Shown here: positions 1-12,725 of the stretch, one piece after another
Numbering within the stretch: the stretch's first letter is position 1
How the letters are laid out: every line of letters starts with the position of its first letter
DNA from: Obelidium mucronatum
Lineage: Eukaryota; Chytridiomycota; Chytridiomycetes; Chytridiales; Chytriomycetaceae
Reading direction: 5' to 3'
DNA: 64,000 nt
NCBI GenBank assembly: GCA_025765595.1
Contig: JAIVFH010000030.1
Coordinates: 272,707-336,706, forward strand
Translations under genes and position numbers: made by a program
The notes under the pieces: generated by a model
The model's input: only the letters and a program-made list of their open reading frames with translations
Databases searched by the model: none
Told to the model about the DNA's origin: nothing

Positions 1-2506
1 AAAAGGAACAGTGCAATTGAGTTAATGTACGTTTGCGAAACTCTCCAAAACTCTATAACATACTGTCCCACTGGAAGCTGTAATTCAAGCAAACACTGCA
101 TCTGTTTTGGTTGCGGGAATCTATAACAAACGCGGTCCGAGTTGTGTATCCCAGCATTGAAACAGTACAGGAAGCTCTGCACTCCTCAACGCCGAATTCG
201 TATCAAAAACACCAATTCTTTTCTATAACGGATGCAGATAGCACAAACGCGTATCCCATATCTTTGATGTCTTTTGTGCTGCTTCGAGAGAACTACTTGT
301 ACTTTGCCCCACCTACATCTACAACCTTGGACTGTGACCGCGTCAAGGAGCTGGTTCTGTTTTGGTACTTTGCATTCACGAACGTATTGGCGACTTCATG
401 TATTGGCCAAGAACGGATGGGTTCCCATCAGTGGAAAGTTGCTCGACTTTAACTTGGAAGCCCTTCATTCAGTCACTTGCAATCGCGTGAATATGATGAA
501 CCTGATCGAAATCGAGCTAGGAAAACATGAGTTTTACGGTGAAAATGAAGAAAAGTATTTGATGGATACGAGTCATTCTTTTTGGGACGTTGTTGGCTCC
601 TCGATTGGTGCTAGTCCGGTCGGATCCGCTGCTTATATAATCTATTATGTCGCAGTGTCGCTGGCAGCACTGATTCCTTATGCCATCAACATGAAGAACT
701 ATCAAAAGTACAAATTGAAGGAAGACGAAGAAGATCAAAAGGCGAAAGTAGATGATCAAGATTTCGGAGAAGAAACAGCGATAAAACCTCAAGACAAGGG
801 TGCCCCCGCTCAGACAAACTCAACGGTCCCAAAGGCAAAGAGAACCATTCAAAACTACGTCGGAGTTTTCACAATATTTATCACAATGTTTCAGTTTGTT
901 TATCTTTCCCTGCATCGGTCTATTGCCATTGATTCAAGTTCTTTGTTGGTCTCCGTTATTTCTTACGTTGGTCTGATAATTGACAGTCCTATTTACTATG
1001 CCATCTTGATAATAATGGCTGTCGTATGGGTAGCATGCCTCCAATATTCCATCATTGTGCATCCGTTCCTTTCAAGACACCATCCATTCACTGCAGCAAG
1101 ACTTACATCCTTCCACACATTTATTGCTCTCTACCTCCCCAATTACGTCGCGATCTTCTATAATCCCTCCGTGGAACTCTTTGCAAAGGCCTTTGATTGC
1201 CGATTATCTCACATTACGAACCGCTTTTTCAACTCCTTCGATCCTGGACATTTGCATTGCTTTAAAGGATATCATTGGGCTATGGTTGTTTTGAGTTTCA
1301 TTTATACAACAAGTTTTGTGTTTTCTGTTGTTCGATATTCCAAAATTCTGAAGGCTCGTTGATATATATTTTTTTATTGTATTCTTTTCCTTTATTCTTA
1401 TTTCATACATATATACAGAGTCTTCGGAAAAACTTTGACCTCAAAGACAAGGCCTGGAAAATCTACTTTGGATCCATCATCAAATGCTTTGTTATTATAC
1501 TCTACTTTAACGTCCCGTCAAAGGCATTCTTGGCTGTAGCAACGATTCTCCAGCTGGGTCTTGGGCTGGCGGTTTTAAACTGGCGACCGAATGATTACGC
1601 GTGGTATGATTGGCTCCGTGGTGGATCTTATCTGTTTTGCAGCTTTCATATCTGGGATTTTGTTTGTGCTTGAACTCGTGATCCAGGAATCAAACTACAC
1701 GCTTCGAAGCTTATTGAAAATTCCGTTGATTTGGGGAGTATTTGTGAGTATGATTGGATTTGTCGTATTAGGAAGCTTATTTGCAGGAAGGCAGTTTGAG
1801 ATGGAGTTGTCCAACGCTGAGAAGGAGAAGCAGAAGGAGGAGATTGCAGCCTTTTTTGCCGCTTTTGTTCAAGAGTCGTTGGATGAAGATGATGAAGGGG
1901 ATGTAGAGGAAATTGTGGCGTCAGTTCAAGCGTCAGAAGGAGGGGTTCGCGCTTCTTTGACGAAACGGGCAGGACCTTCGCAAATGTCTTCCAATAGTGA
2001 CCAGCTTCAACCACATGATGCTATGCAAAGTTATCGCCGAAAATCTTCGATAGTAAGCGGATTTAGCAGTAACAAGTTTGGTGGATCAAAGTTGTCGCTG
2101 GTATGGGGTTTCCTTCGACTGTGTGTTCTTGTGTAACAAAATGAATAATTAGGCTCATGCCAAAAAGCTGGAACCAATTATCCAAAAGGCTAAAACGTCA
2201 GGCTTAATTACAAACGCTGATGCCCGGTTACTTTTGAAAGCGATTCGAAACAATGACCCGCTTGTGTATCTCCTTTTTAAGCGATGTAATGGGGATTTTA
2301 TGGTGTTCAAAGAGCTGCTGCATATTCAGGCGATTCATCTATTTGACGAAAAATTTGCTGGGGTCGCAGGGGATGATTTACAGCTTGGAACAAACAAAGT
2401 TGGGCAGAGTATTACGTCTTTGGGATATCCCGTTTCTATTCAGCAGCAACCGCCGCCGCTTGCTCACAAATTAAAGGATGCAGCTATTATTGAGGAAGAT
2501 GAATAA
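1..2506 (+). CDS. PstS-like domain / multi-pass membrane protein, 5'-truncated
   Basis: This is the 3' part of a gene whose paralogue is complete at 49324-52670. Residues from position 1 match the second half of the PstS-type phosphate-binding domain. About seven hydrophobic segments follow (roughly 620-1360 and 1440-1790), then a charged cytoplasmic stretch with an AEKEKQKEEI-type helix, and a short conserved C-terminal module (2153-2506). Introns are inferred at 1354-1418 and 2101-2152 from exact alignment with the paralogue. The first has a GC donor (AAG|GC). Against the paralogue there are four single-base insertions (about 64, 137, 401 and 1640), so no single frame covers the gene. This is either decay or assembly error. 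The family function is not established; I infer an extracellular ligand-binding domain coupled to a membrane signalling domain. The start lies outside the window. Confidence 0.75.
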
Positions 2507-2690
2507 ATCAATACTACACACGGTGTTCAACCGTAAAACAATCTTTCGGAACTCAAAACCCGTAGCGTCGATTCGCTTGCATGCATGAATAGGAATCGAC
2601 GAGGAGGATCCTGACACGATTTCCACACATCACTCAAGTGATTCGCCAATCAATTTTTGAGATTCAATCAAAAAAGTCTCTGCACTCGCA

Positions 2691-3446
2691 ATGTTGCTAC
2701 GGCAGGTCCTCTCGGCGATTCTATTGGTCCAGATAACTTTTGCTGCCACGTTCAATGACACCAAAGTTGATACTCTCTTGAAACAGGTAACTCAACCAAT
2801 ATGCTCGCCACTCACTCTCAGGCAAACTGGGCCTATAGACCCCACCTTGCATACTATCATGCTTGAATGAACCTGAGTTATCAAGATTGCCCATCTTCTG
2901 TTCCATCATGTGGGTAGAAACGACATTCAAAGCAGCTCAGTCCAATCGTGAAGCATTGGATGGAGTTGTCTTACCTTGTTTGCGAAGCGCTTGTTCCACC
3001 GGCGAACTACAAGGCTTCAAACAGCTTGTAACCGAAAACTTGGCGCCCGTAACTGAATCTTGTAGCGCCGCTGGTCAAGGTACGTTTGTTTTTTTCTAAA
3101 CTTGTTTGAATCATTGATTTCAAGTTTCCTTAAAGTTGCCGTCAACAAGACAGTTGAGGCCATTCAGGAAGCCCCTACTTGCTTAAGATCCTGTTGGTCA
3201 AATTCTAAGCCATACACAACCGATAAACTGCGTGAATTATGCGTGCAGCATCAAGCAGGTTTCCCTAATCCAGTGCCCCTCAATATTGACACAATGTCAA
3301 CGGCCATGTCGAGATGCCCGTTTGATGTCTGCAGGAAGACCAATGCCACAGATTCAGACACTCTTTTGTCGCTGTTAACTTCGGCTACTTTCCGAGACAA
3401 CATGAATTTGGCTTGTGGGTTAATGGTGCTTTCAAGAGGCGACTAA
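2691..3446 (+). CDS. small secreted cysteine-rich protein
   Basis: Three exons are inferred: 2691-2786, 2941-3079 and 3136-3446, all with GT-AG borders and consistent phases. The product is about 182 residues. It begins with a signal peptide (MLLRQVLSAILL, cleavage expected after FAA near residue 20). The mature part has nine cysteines, including CLRSA, CLRSC and CPFDVC spacings, and no membrane segment. It is followed by a short 3' region without another gene. I do not recognise a family. Size, signal peptide and Cys content fit a secreted surface or effector-like protein, but nothing in the sequence shows its target. The first intron (154 nt) is the least certain, because two AG acceptors lie close together. 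Confidence 0.6.
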
Positions 3447-3779
3447 GCCTGTTTCCACCGACCACTTCACTTCCTTCTAGTACTTTCACTTGTTTCAAGC
3501 ATGAAAAACCTCAACCGCCAGTTCAGGAATTGCCACTCGACTTGGCTGTCTTCTATTGCCGATTCCAGCGATAATAATTTGAAATATTTACTTGATTTTA
3601 CTTGTCTATTACAGAATGTATCGTACTCTTTGAATTACAAAGTAATATTTATTTTCATTCAAAGTAGATACACGGAAATTGTTGATTTGTTGACCTGCAT
3701 AGCTGGAATCAAAGATAATTAAGAAATAATTGAGAATATTACTTCCCTAATACACCCGAAGTAGAGCAAAGGCTGCGTG
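3447..3779. other. no recognisable gene
   Basis: AT-rich stretch between the secreted Cys-rich gene and YPP1. A short open frame starts at 3501 but shows no family features. The stretch may hold the 5' exon or promoter of YPP1, whose start is unresolved. Confidence 0.4.
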
Positions 3780-6700
3780 GGAAAGCACCGTAACACAATT
3801 TCAATGGACACCAAAGAGGGCAATCAACTTATTAAGTGCTCTAACAATTTGTCAGTCAAGATTGAAACAAGCTTTCAGTTCGGCAAAGAAAGATACATAC
3901 AGCTGCGTGATGTCTCTGGTGTGATTCAACCTACGACGCTGGCCGATCCAAAACCTCAAAAAACGAGCATTGTCGCACATGGATAGATTATCGTTCAAAG
4001 AATTTGCCAAGAGTCCCGTCTTTGTGAGAGGCGGAAAGTACCCGTTCCTTGACATAGGTCGGTCTGCTCTCTCCCTTCGTGTAAGGCAATAAATCGCTGA
4101 TGAATAGATATGCTTTCTGAGCTGTTATTGAACTGTTGTAATTTTTTGATCAAAAGCGATGACAACACCGCTTCCAATTGACATCTTCCGGTGTTTGGGA
4201 GCCCATTCATTGCTTGCTCCAACCATTTCAGAGACTGGATCCAAGGAGAAAATTGCTGCATCTCAGGAACTGACTGGCGCTGCTGTTCCGTCAAAGGGTG
4301 AAGTTGAACATCAAGAAAAACACACATTGGATCGCATCGCTGATTCTCTCTGCAGATGCGACTGCGGCAGCTGTGGAAGCTCACTTTGCCAAATATTATC
4401 CATTGGGCATTGTATCGTTTGAACTGAGCAGCGGCAAAAACGTGTTGGATTTGACTTTCATCAGTGCATTGAACGCAGTCAGTGGAGCTCTGGCTGCAGT
4501 CAAAGAGGACTTGTCAAATGCTGTTAAAACGGAACAGGATGGACTGGTTTGGTTTCTGTTTTCTGCTTTTGGCGCTGTGGCTGGCTCATGGCTAATGTAA
4601 AGATCCCAAATGTTTTAGTTCCAACTGTATGCCACGATTCTGTTGGCGAGAATTGCGCTTCTATCGGGTGACTTCAAGCAAGTGATTTCTGTGCTTGGCG
4701 AATGGGTGTTTACTGTTGATGTCGCAAAAAGACGGAAATTGGATGTCTTGCTGGATGGTGGACTGGGAATGTATGGGAGGGTTGTTTTCTTGATGGCAGT
4801 CACTACTCTGGGTAGGTTTTAAGAGATTCGTGACAGAATTTAAGGTATTAATATCATGTTGATTTGGATTCCTAAAGGGCAAGCTTTTTTGTCAATCCAA
4901 GACCTTGAGCAAGCAACAAAATGTTTCGAACTTGCAAGCGAATTCGTCGATCGAAAGCTGTATATCCCACCTTCCGCGACTTCTATTGCTCACCCTGAAT
5001 TGCGGAAACTTGTTCAAAGTGTGTCTCAAGACCAGTGGATGGCGTGGAACGAGGAGTATCTGTACACATGGATCGGCCTTGTTGGACAACAAAGGTAATT
5101 CTCATTTGCGATAGTAAAAACGGAATAATTTGATACTGTTCACAGTGATTTTCCGCGTGTCATTCAACTGGCGCGTCAATACACACTACTCCTCTCCCAA
5201 GTCCCTGTTTCTTTCCGACCTCAGAAACGGGCTTCTGTTCTGCGGCTACTTCTCACAACTATCGCAAATCAATCTGAAAAGAATGGAACACCCACAGTAG
5301 TGGCTACACCCAGTCGGAGTCCCGTAGGCGCCACCACACTCTTTCCGTTTTCAAGTTTCAGCCCTTTCTCTGGAATTCCTCATTCGCAGATAATTTATCC
5401 TCCACAAGTTTCATCTGCTGTTCTTACTGAATTCCGAACTTTTTTGCCAATCTACGAGAGCCTTGTACTTGAGACCTGTAATTTCCCACGGTTGGCGGGC
5501 GGAGAAGATCCGGAGAAAGAGCAATTAATGACTTGGAGACATGCGCGAGTAGTCGAGTTATTTGAGTGGTGGGGAATGGTGGAGAATTGCGTGGTAGAAG
5601 GCGGATCAAATGGAGTGTGGGATGCTGTGGAGCGAGGATATCGTGTTGTGGAGGTAGAAAATGTTGCTAGTGTGATTTGATTTCATGATCTGATCAAGTT
5701 TTTTTTTTTTTTTTTTGGCTTCAGATCATGTATCGGGGCACAAAACACACGTTCCAGAACCTGAAAATCCTTCGTCATCTCGCTCATGCATTTGTTTCGC
5801 TTTTGGGGCATTTATGTGACAGTGCAAGCGATTTGGAGGTTCAGGAAGCGTTCTTGGCATTACGCGCGTATGTTGATTTGTACGCCAAACGACGCAGTGA
5901 GTCGATTGCAGACCATAAAAAGCATGGGACGGATTTCCGTGGAAATGTTGAAGGCGAAACTCTTGCAGATGCCGTTGGAGTTTTGTTGAGCGGAGTTCGA
6001 TTGTCTCTTGTTTGGTTTCGTGGAGATGATGAATTGGTGCGTTGCGTACTATTCTTAAATTCTTGTTGGAGTTGGGAGTATTTATGAAGGACATTTTCTA
6101 GCTGAATACCGCCCGCCGCTTCATTGATTTTGCTCTTGAAATTTCTGACGAAGCTGGTTCCATATCATATCCCGCTCAAGAATTAAATGAGCTGTATCAC
6201 TACGTGTACAAATACAGGGGTATTGTGTATGGAGAGCTGTCGGCTGAAGTCACCGATTCTGCAGACCGTCGCGGCTTCCAAGAAACGGCCGTGTCGAGTT
6301 TAAGAGAGAGTTTGGAGAGACACAATCAAGAATCATCGAAAGGAGATTGGCAGCTGTTTTATCAATTGGCTTTGCAACTTGGTGAAATGGGAGAGGTTTG
6401 TTAATTTCACACCTTCTCAGTCCTTGCCATTGAGATTCTTACAAATTTGAGTCAAGATTCCTGATGCGGTTATGGCGATTCAAGAATCTCTGACATTAAA
6501 TTCAGCGAATGTCGCATCTTGGAATCTTTTGGCTTTGCTATTGACTTCTCTTCGTCAGTACTCGCAGGCTTTCGAAGTTTGCGATGCTGGGTGGAAGGAG
6601 GGAATTGATAGCGCTCCAGTAAAGGCATCTGTCAGCGGAATTTCAGTTGATGGAAATGATGGCATTGTTATTTGGGACTCTGTCCCAGTTCGCGTGAAGG

Positions 6701-8374
6701 AAGATTTGTTCAAGTTGAGTTTTTTAACATTCTGATTTTCATGCTTCGCTTTCCCTTTATTAAAATACCTTGATCATATAATTTAAGCTTAAAGCTTACC
6801 CAATTATCCATTGTCGCAAAACTGCATGGTCCAAAAGCGGCGCTGGAAGCATTGCAACCTTTATTCAGTCTCTTTTCTCGAATGTTTAATACTCTCCTTA
6901 AATCTTTGGATCCAAACCAAAACTCAGTCAGCGGTCCCGTTACTCCTGTTGCTTACTCATATGCCAGCTCGGAAGCATCTTGCAGCAACAACTCTCCGTC
7001 CTTTTTAAGACACGATCGAATGCCTTCAGGAAGTCTTGCTCCGTCTGTGGATCCTAGACACTCTCGCTCACCAACAGACGCATCCAAAACTCCAGTTGTG
7101 GCGGCGGGAGACGCTTCATCGACTTCCAGCTGTCCTCCTTACTTTGGATATTCATTCCGTTTATTTGATCTCCAAATTTGTGTCTGGACGACGGCGGCAA
7201 GACTTTATACGCACATGAAGTTGTTTGTCGATGCTGGATTGGCGTTGGCCGAGGCTGAAACACTGTCCAAGTCTTGGGTTCTGCTGGACCAGCGCGTTCG
7301 TGGTCGCGAGTCGCTTTTGTTCAAAGGAAGCGGGGGTGTAGAAAGCGATGGTTTTGTGGATCGAAGTGAAGTTGTGATTCCATTGCCTTCACGGAAAGTT
7401 TCATTGCTGAAGAAGGGTGCAAAGACGGGAGCGGCTCCTGCCGCCACAGGGTCAAATGTTGCTGTCAAGAATCAATCAGAAGGGGTTGATGTGGATAAGC
7501 GATGGGGAGTTGCGGATTCCAGTTTGAGAAGAGTATTGGCGGATGTTTGCTTTGGGGTGAGTTCGGTGTTTTTATCAAATATTCTGATTCTAATCATCAT
7601 CCTTCCAAGAATGCACTGCTGAAGGAGGCAAAATACTTTGCCGCTCAAGAACCCGAATCCCTTCCATCTTTTTCAAAGTATCTTCCACCAGTTTCCGAAA
7701 AGGGGCCTCAAGAAAAGTCCCAGTCTCAACGAAGATTTAGCTTCCACTCGACATTTACAATCAACCACTCTGCGTCAAACAACTCCCTCCGTCCAGGGTC
7801 TATTAAAGGAAGTATGAATTCGTTGGCACCAACGGCAAATAGTTTGGATAGTCCAGAAAGGCCATCAGTACAACGCGGATCCCCACAGTCTTCAATCGCC
7901 CAACCTGTTCGACCACCAACACTCCCAGAAGAACCTCCTATTACAATCGATGCTATTATTGATGATCTGCATGTTTGTCTCGCTCTTGACAATGAGCATG
8001 TTCCGTCTCGTGTTGAGCTCGCAAAAATGTATCAGTTGAAATCCATTGAAAGCCTTGCTGAAGCTGAGTATTGGTTCGAAAGAACTTGCCGACGGAGCAA
8101 GCTTCGCGGGTCGGGTAGTGGTTCACGAGGCTTGTCTACTCACTTTGGTGGCCTTACTGGTGAATATGGAGTTGAATGCTGGGCCGGGTTGGGTGAAATT
8201 ATGCGGGAGACTGCTAGTTTAAGCATTGTGGATGGCGTGCCAAAAGTTGTGGAAGGAGCAGACGTAGATGTAGGAAGATTGAATTCTGCCAGAGAATGCC
8301 TGTACTTTGCTGTTGAAAAGGAGAGGACTATTGCTGCCCGTGGGTTTCAGTGTTTGAGTAGATCTTGTGAATGA
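3780..8374 (+). CDS. YPP1: YPP1/TTC7 family protein (PI4-kinase complex scaffold)
   Basis: Multi-exon gene for a TPR-type helical repeat protein. In yeast and animals Ypp1/TTC7 holds the PI4-kinase Stt4/PI4KIIIa at the plasma membrane together with Efr3. The most diagnostic part is the exon at about 5725-6036, where a GTKHTFQNLKILRHL segment matches the family core. TPR-like helices continue through 6470-6720 (SWNLLALLLTSLRQYSQAF), 7140-7270 and 7930-8374 (AEAEYWFERT, ARECLYFAVEKE). Introns I can place by GT-AG and frame include about 4300-4354, 4550-4614, 4812-4878, 5095-5145, 5650-5725, 6037-6102, 6396-6455 and 7557-7609. Serine-rich low-complexity inserts (6900-7130, 7660-7920) make it longer than the roughly 800 residues usual for the family. 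The N-terminal exons (3780-4160) and start codon are not resolved. The neighbours are unrelated. Confidence 0.75.
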
Positions 8375-8504
8375 GAGAACTGAAAGTAAAAGTTAACAAC
8401 GATAAGTACTCTTAAATTTTTGGGGAAGAGATTTGCAGCTGAAAGCGACCACTGTCATTGACAATTTTCCGTGAACGCGTCGAATCAGTCTCAATTCCTC
8501 ATTC

Positions 8505-11125
8505 TTGCTTGCAATAATCGCTCAATATTGCAAATCCAAGGGAGTGACTCCAAATAATGTAAATAGTGCGACCGCATACTTTTTTGCACTCAGACAACTT
8601 CCCATTGTTCACAGATCACTCGCCAAAAACGTCGATATCCGTATCAATGCCATACGCGACATCGAAAATGAATACACCCTTAGCCAGCTCATTTGATCCC
8701 ATGAACCACAGTAGGGAGTTCATCAAAGGTTGATCAACATCGAAAACGCGATCTCTGCACCACTCTAAAAAAATCAACCCAGATAAACTATACTATACAT
8801 GGGTCACACAGGCCCCACAGCAGACACAAACTATCCATTACTTTACCATCGATAATACCCTGATCTACATAAACTTTTACTCGGATTTTGGACCCAACAG
8901 TCTCGCCCATGTTCTTCGATTTTGCGAAATGATGAAAGACAAGTTCAATGTAAACAAAATGACAACTGGGAATTGCCAGCTCGTTTTTGCTTATGTTCTC
9001 TTTTCCTGACCCTAAACACAGAATCCAAATCTCAAAAACAAGAAAATCTGTTTGTATTCATCATCAGAGAGTGATAAACGTGCCAATGCCGCGTTTTTAA
9101 TGTGTACATATATGGTATAACCGTGAAGAGGCCACGTTTCCGAAGAAATATTAACCATGGAATCCGTTTCAGCTGCTTGTCCAAAAAAAGAAGCCAGAAG
9201 AAGCGTTCCAGCCCCTTGTTGGAATCAACCCTCCGTTTCTACCATACCGCGATGCAGGATACGGAGCCGCTACTTATCATATCACAATCTTGGACTGCTT
9301 GAAGGGATTGTACAAGGCTCTCAATATGGGACTCCTCCATATCGAAAACATTGACGCAAACGAATACGAATTCTATGAAAAAGTAGAGCATGGGGATTTG
9401 AATTGGATTACTGACAAGTTTATTGCATTGGCTTGTCCTCGAGATGACATTCAGACAGCGTCGTCACCGTATCAGTCAAACATGTTAGTAGAAAAACATA
9501 CACGGGAAGAAAGCTATACACTGGAATATATTTCCTCCGCTCTATCTCTCTTTACTTATGGCGTCTATGGGTTCGCTAACATTGCGTGTAGGTTTGGTTA
9601 CAACACAGCAATGAAGTCCCAAGCAGGAGCAGTGAGGAAGCCATATCAACCGGCCTATAAAATGGATGATTTAGTTTCTCTACTAAAAGAGCGAGGATCA
9701 ACTATGATGGTTCGATTGAACAACAAGACTTATGATAAAAAGAAAATCTGTGAGGCTGGTATTGAGCATGTGGAGCTCTACTTTCCAGATGGTACTACTC
9801 CACCGGAAGGAATTTTGAAAAGATTTCTGGATCTTTGCGAAAGCCAGCCAGGTGAGGACACTTGAATCAACCAAATATATTAGGTTTCTCATCGGAATCA
9901 AAAGGCGTGATCGCTGTGCATTGCAAAGCCGGACTGGGGAGAACCGGAACCTTAATAGCTTGTTACATCATGAAGCATTACAAATTTACCGCATCTGAAG
10001 TCATCGGCTTGCTTCGTGTACTTCGACCCGGAAGCGTTGTTGGACCGCAACAAAACTACTTGCAAAGGTTTGCAACATTCATTGGATAGTCGTACGTGGT
10101 TGATTCTGACTATTTATCTGTTTAAGCATGCAAGCCAAGTTATGGAGGATGCATCCGGCAACAGTACTTTCTCCAGAAATATCGATGCTGAGACCGCCGA
10201 CATTCCCCACATCACAAAGATTTCCCAACTCAGAAGCCTTCTCGTCCGCTCAAATTAGAACATCTACAGAGCAGCTAAATGCAGCCGTATCTCGATTGCA
10301 GCAACAAAAATCGTCCTCGTCAAATACGGATTTGATGGTAGTCGATAATGAAGATGACTTGGAAGCGGAATTAGGATCAATTACAATGGACGATGTTGGA
10401 GCCTATGGTGTGGAACAGAATCTGTACTACCAAGAACAAGAATCCCCTGTGACTCTTGCAACTGCTGCGTTGAACATGACTACAATGGATTCAGAGGCGA
10501 CGATCGAGTACGCGGAAGGTGGCGGTGGCATTTACGCTGGGTATGCAGTTCCTGTGCAGCCACGCAAGCAAATAGCAGCCACAAAGAGAGATGTTGTTGG
10601 TGGAAGTGTTCCCAGTGCTGGCTTTGCAAAGGTAAAATAGAAGCAATTCTAACACTGCGCGTTTCTAGCGTTAACCTTTTTTCCAACATTTTACAGAACT
10701 ATCACCCAGCTTCAACTGCAGACCAATGGCGAAACAATACACCACTCCCCAACTCAAAAACCCCTGAACCATCAATGGGACACCCACACACAACGTCTCA
10801 GCAATCGCAATCTTCTGCGCAAAAAAACTACGCGTATTCATCAAAGCCAACGACATCTTCTGCCTTTACACAACAGCAAGGGGCTCAGCCGCGATACAAC
10901 TTAAGACCCAACTCACAAGCATCATCAGCTTCTAGACCTGGAACTCAGCAAATGCAGCCGCGGTCTGTTTCTCGTGCCGAAACATCTGGAATTGAAGCTC
11001 TGATGGTGGCTGGCAAAAATGTAGAAAGACAGCGTGTGGTGCCAACTGCGGGAATGAGTTTCGAAGAGGCGCAAATGGAGCAGCAAAAACAAAGTCAAAA
11101 AATTGGCGGTAACAGGAGAGGATGA
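8505..11125 (+). CDS. CDC14: CDC14 dual-specificity phosphatase
   Basis: CDC14 removes phosphates from Cdk sites at mitotic exit. The N-terminal A domain is spread over exons near 8550-8640, 8812-8949 ([18 protein letters not shown]), 9070-9113 (KRANAAFL) and 9173 onward ([34 protein letters not shown]). The catalytic B domain includes [18 protein letters not shown] and the P-loop [10 protein letters not shown] near 9920, with catalytic Cys and Arg both present, then [10 protein letters not shown]. Introns are inferred at 9484-9591 (108 nt, in frame either way), 9852-9883 (only 32 nt), 10068-10126 and 10632-10696. The C-terminal third (10127-11125) is a disordered Q/S-rich tail, as in other CDC14 proteins. 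The first exon and start codon are uncertain, and the 8950-9070 region has an unresolved splice or frame problem. Confidence 0.88.
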
Positions 11126-11386
11126 GATAGGGTGGGGATTTTACAAGGATGATGGAGGGGCTCGTTTTTATTTCGCTGCATTTCTTCTTGGGTCTTCTAT
11201 ATTCTATTGTCATGCATTGAACAAGCAATAAAGTGCAGAGTTAATAGTAAGGTCTCCTATTTCGCGTTAAGGATAAGGCCCATTTTCTCAAGGCTGTTAT
11301 CTATGCTTGGGTCGATTGACACGTTTTTCGCCCCTTATTTTTCGCGAAACGCCATAAATTTAAATCCTTCTTCCAAATCCACCATC

Positions 11387-12725
11387 ATGCTTGCCGTAAC
11401 ACATTCTGAGCCTGAGTTGGCCAAATTGACTGAAGTCAACGATGCTGAGTTCCGAAACCGTCTTGAGATCATCAAGAACAAGGTACGCCACTGCGATTAA
11501 GAGAATACTTTCTTCGCTTTCTCCTTCTTGTTCTTTGCTGTGATGCAATGATTGATGGCCTAGCTAACCCTTGTTTTGACTCTAGAAAGGGTATGTTGTC
11601 GACATTTGCACATATAGGATTGATCGCTCTTAAAAATTCGAATCCTAACGCTGTCATCTTGAATGATCATTTCTAGTTTCATCATTGATATGGATGGTGT
11701 TATTTACCACGGTATGCGGCTTTTGAATTTTGGCTTGTCGATATGAGATGTCCTTATTTTGTTGATATGGCCGCGAACAGGAAGCCAACTGCTACCAGGA
11801 GCAAAGGACTTTGTGGATTGGTTGATTGCTGAAAAGAAGCAATTCTTGTTCTTGGTATTCAGCATTTGTTTAGGATTGATGTGATGTAATGGCTTATCCA
11901 TTCGCAAATTAGACAAACAACTCTACACCAACTCCAAAGGAACTCTCTGAAAAGCTTGCCCACCTTGGACTCGATATTCCACCATCCAATTTCTACACCT
12001 CAGGTACGGTCGTAGTTTTGCTGTCCTTTTCAAGTATTATTCTGTGACTTGCACTCAATTTCGTACTTTCGACTACAGCCATTGCCACTGCCAAGTTCCT
12101 AAAATCGCAAAAGCCAGAAGGTGGAAAATGCTTCGTTTTGGGAGGCGCTGGACTCACATACGCTCTGTATGAACACGGTTTCACGATGTCTTCCGAGAAC
12201 CCAGACTACGTTGTGGTTGGAACTGAAGGAAGCACCCACAACTTTGAAGGGCTCCAAAAGGCTCTCAGTCTCATCACAAAAGACAACGCCAAGCTTATTG
12301 GAACCAACCCAGACACCAACGGTGTCAAGGAGAATGGAGAATGTGTTTTGGGAACTGGTGCTTTCTTGGCGGCTTTGGAGGTCGCCAGTGGAAAGAAGGC
12401 TTTCACCTGTGGAAAGCCAAGCTCTTTGATGATGGCTTATGCTCAAAGTTACCTCGGTTTGGCCAAGGAGGACACTTGCATTATTGGAGACCGTATGGAC
12501 ACTGTAAGCATTCGATTTTTACGTGGCACTTTCTGCCAAGGCTTGAAAGCTGATATTCTCATCTTTTTTTGTAATTCTCTTCATAAGGACATTCTTGCTG
12601 GTACTAGCGCCCAAATCGACCCAGTCTTGGTCATGAGTGGAGTTACCAACTTGACCAACTTGTATAACGATGCTTACAGACCATACCTTGTCTTGAACGG
12701 TTGTGGAGAGATTGCCAACTTGTAA
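11387..12725 (+). CDS. HAD-type phosphatase (PHO13/phosphoglycolate phosphatase family), copy 1
   Basis: HAD subfamily IIA phosphatase, the family of yeast Pho13 (p-nitrophenyl phosphatase) and mammalian phosphoglycolate phosphatase, which removes toxic glycolytic side products. The sequence shows the nucleophile motif DMDGV (near 11690), a TNNS-type motif II after an intron near 11912, a cap domain, the lysine-bearing GKPSS segment and the metal-binding GDRMDTD motif split by an intron near 12504-12588. Exon 1 (11387-11482) ends in phase 0 and exon 3 begins at 11677 in phase 2. The reading frame therefore needs 3n+2 bases between them, supplied by the 5-nt exon AAAGG at 11586-11590 with AG before it and GT after. 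The start ATG at 11387 gives a normal cytosolic N-terminus. A tandem paralogue follows. Confidence 0.9.
11586..11590 (+). other. 5-nt microexon (AAAGG)
   Basis: TCTAG precedes and GTATGT follows these five bases. Including them joins exon 1 (ends ...AAG) to exon 3 (T TTC ATC...) in frame and adds Lys-Gly just before the HAD nucleophile motif. Skipping them breaks the frame. The bases recur, with AG and GTACGT flanks, in the tandem paralogue near 13146. Confidence 0.75.

Noticed and set aside
3501..3722. Independent small gene
   Set aside because: Short AT-rich frame with no signal peptide, domain or relative in the window; may be part of an unresolved YPP1 5' region.
4298..4360. Frameshift in the N-terminal part of YPP1
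   Set aside because: The apparent change of frame is explained by a normal GT-AG intron at about 4300-4354 with correct phase.
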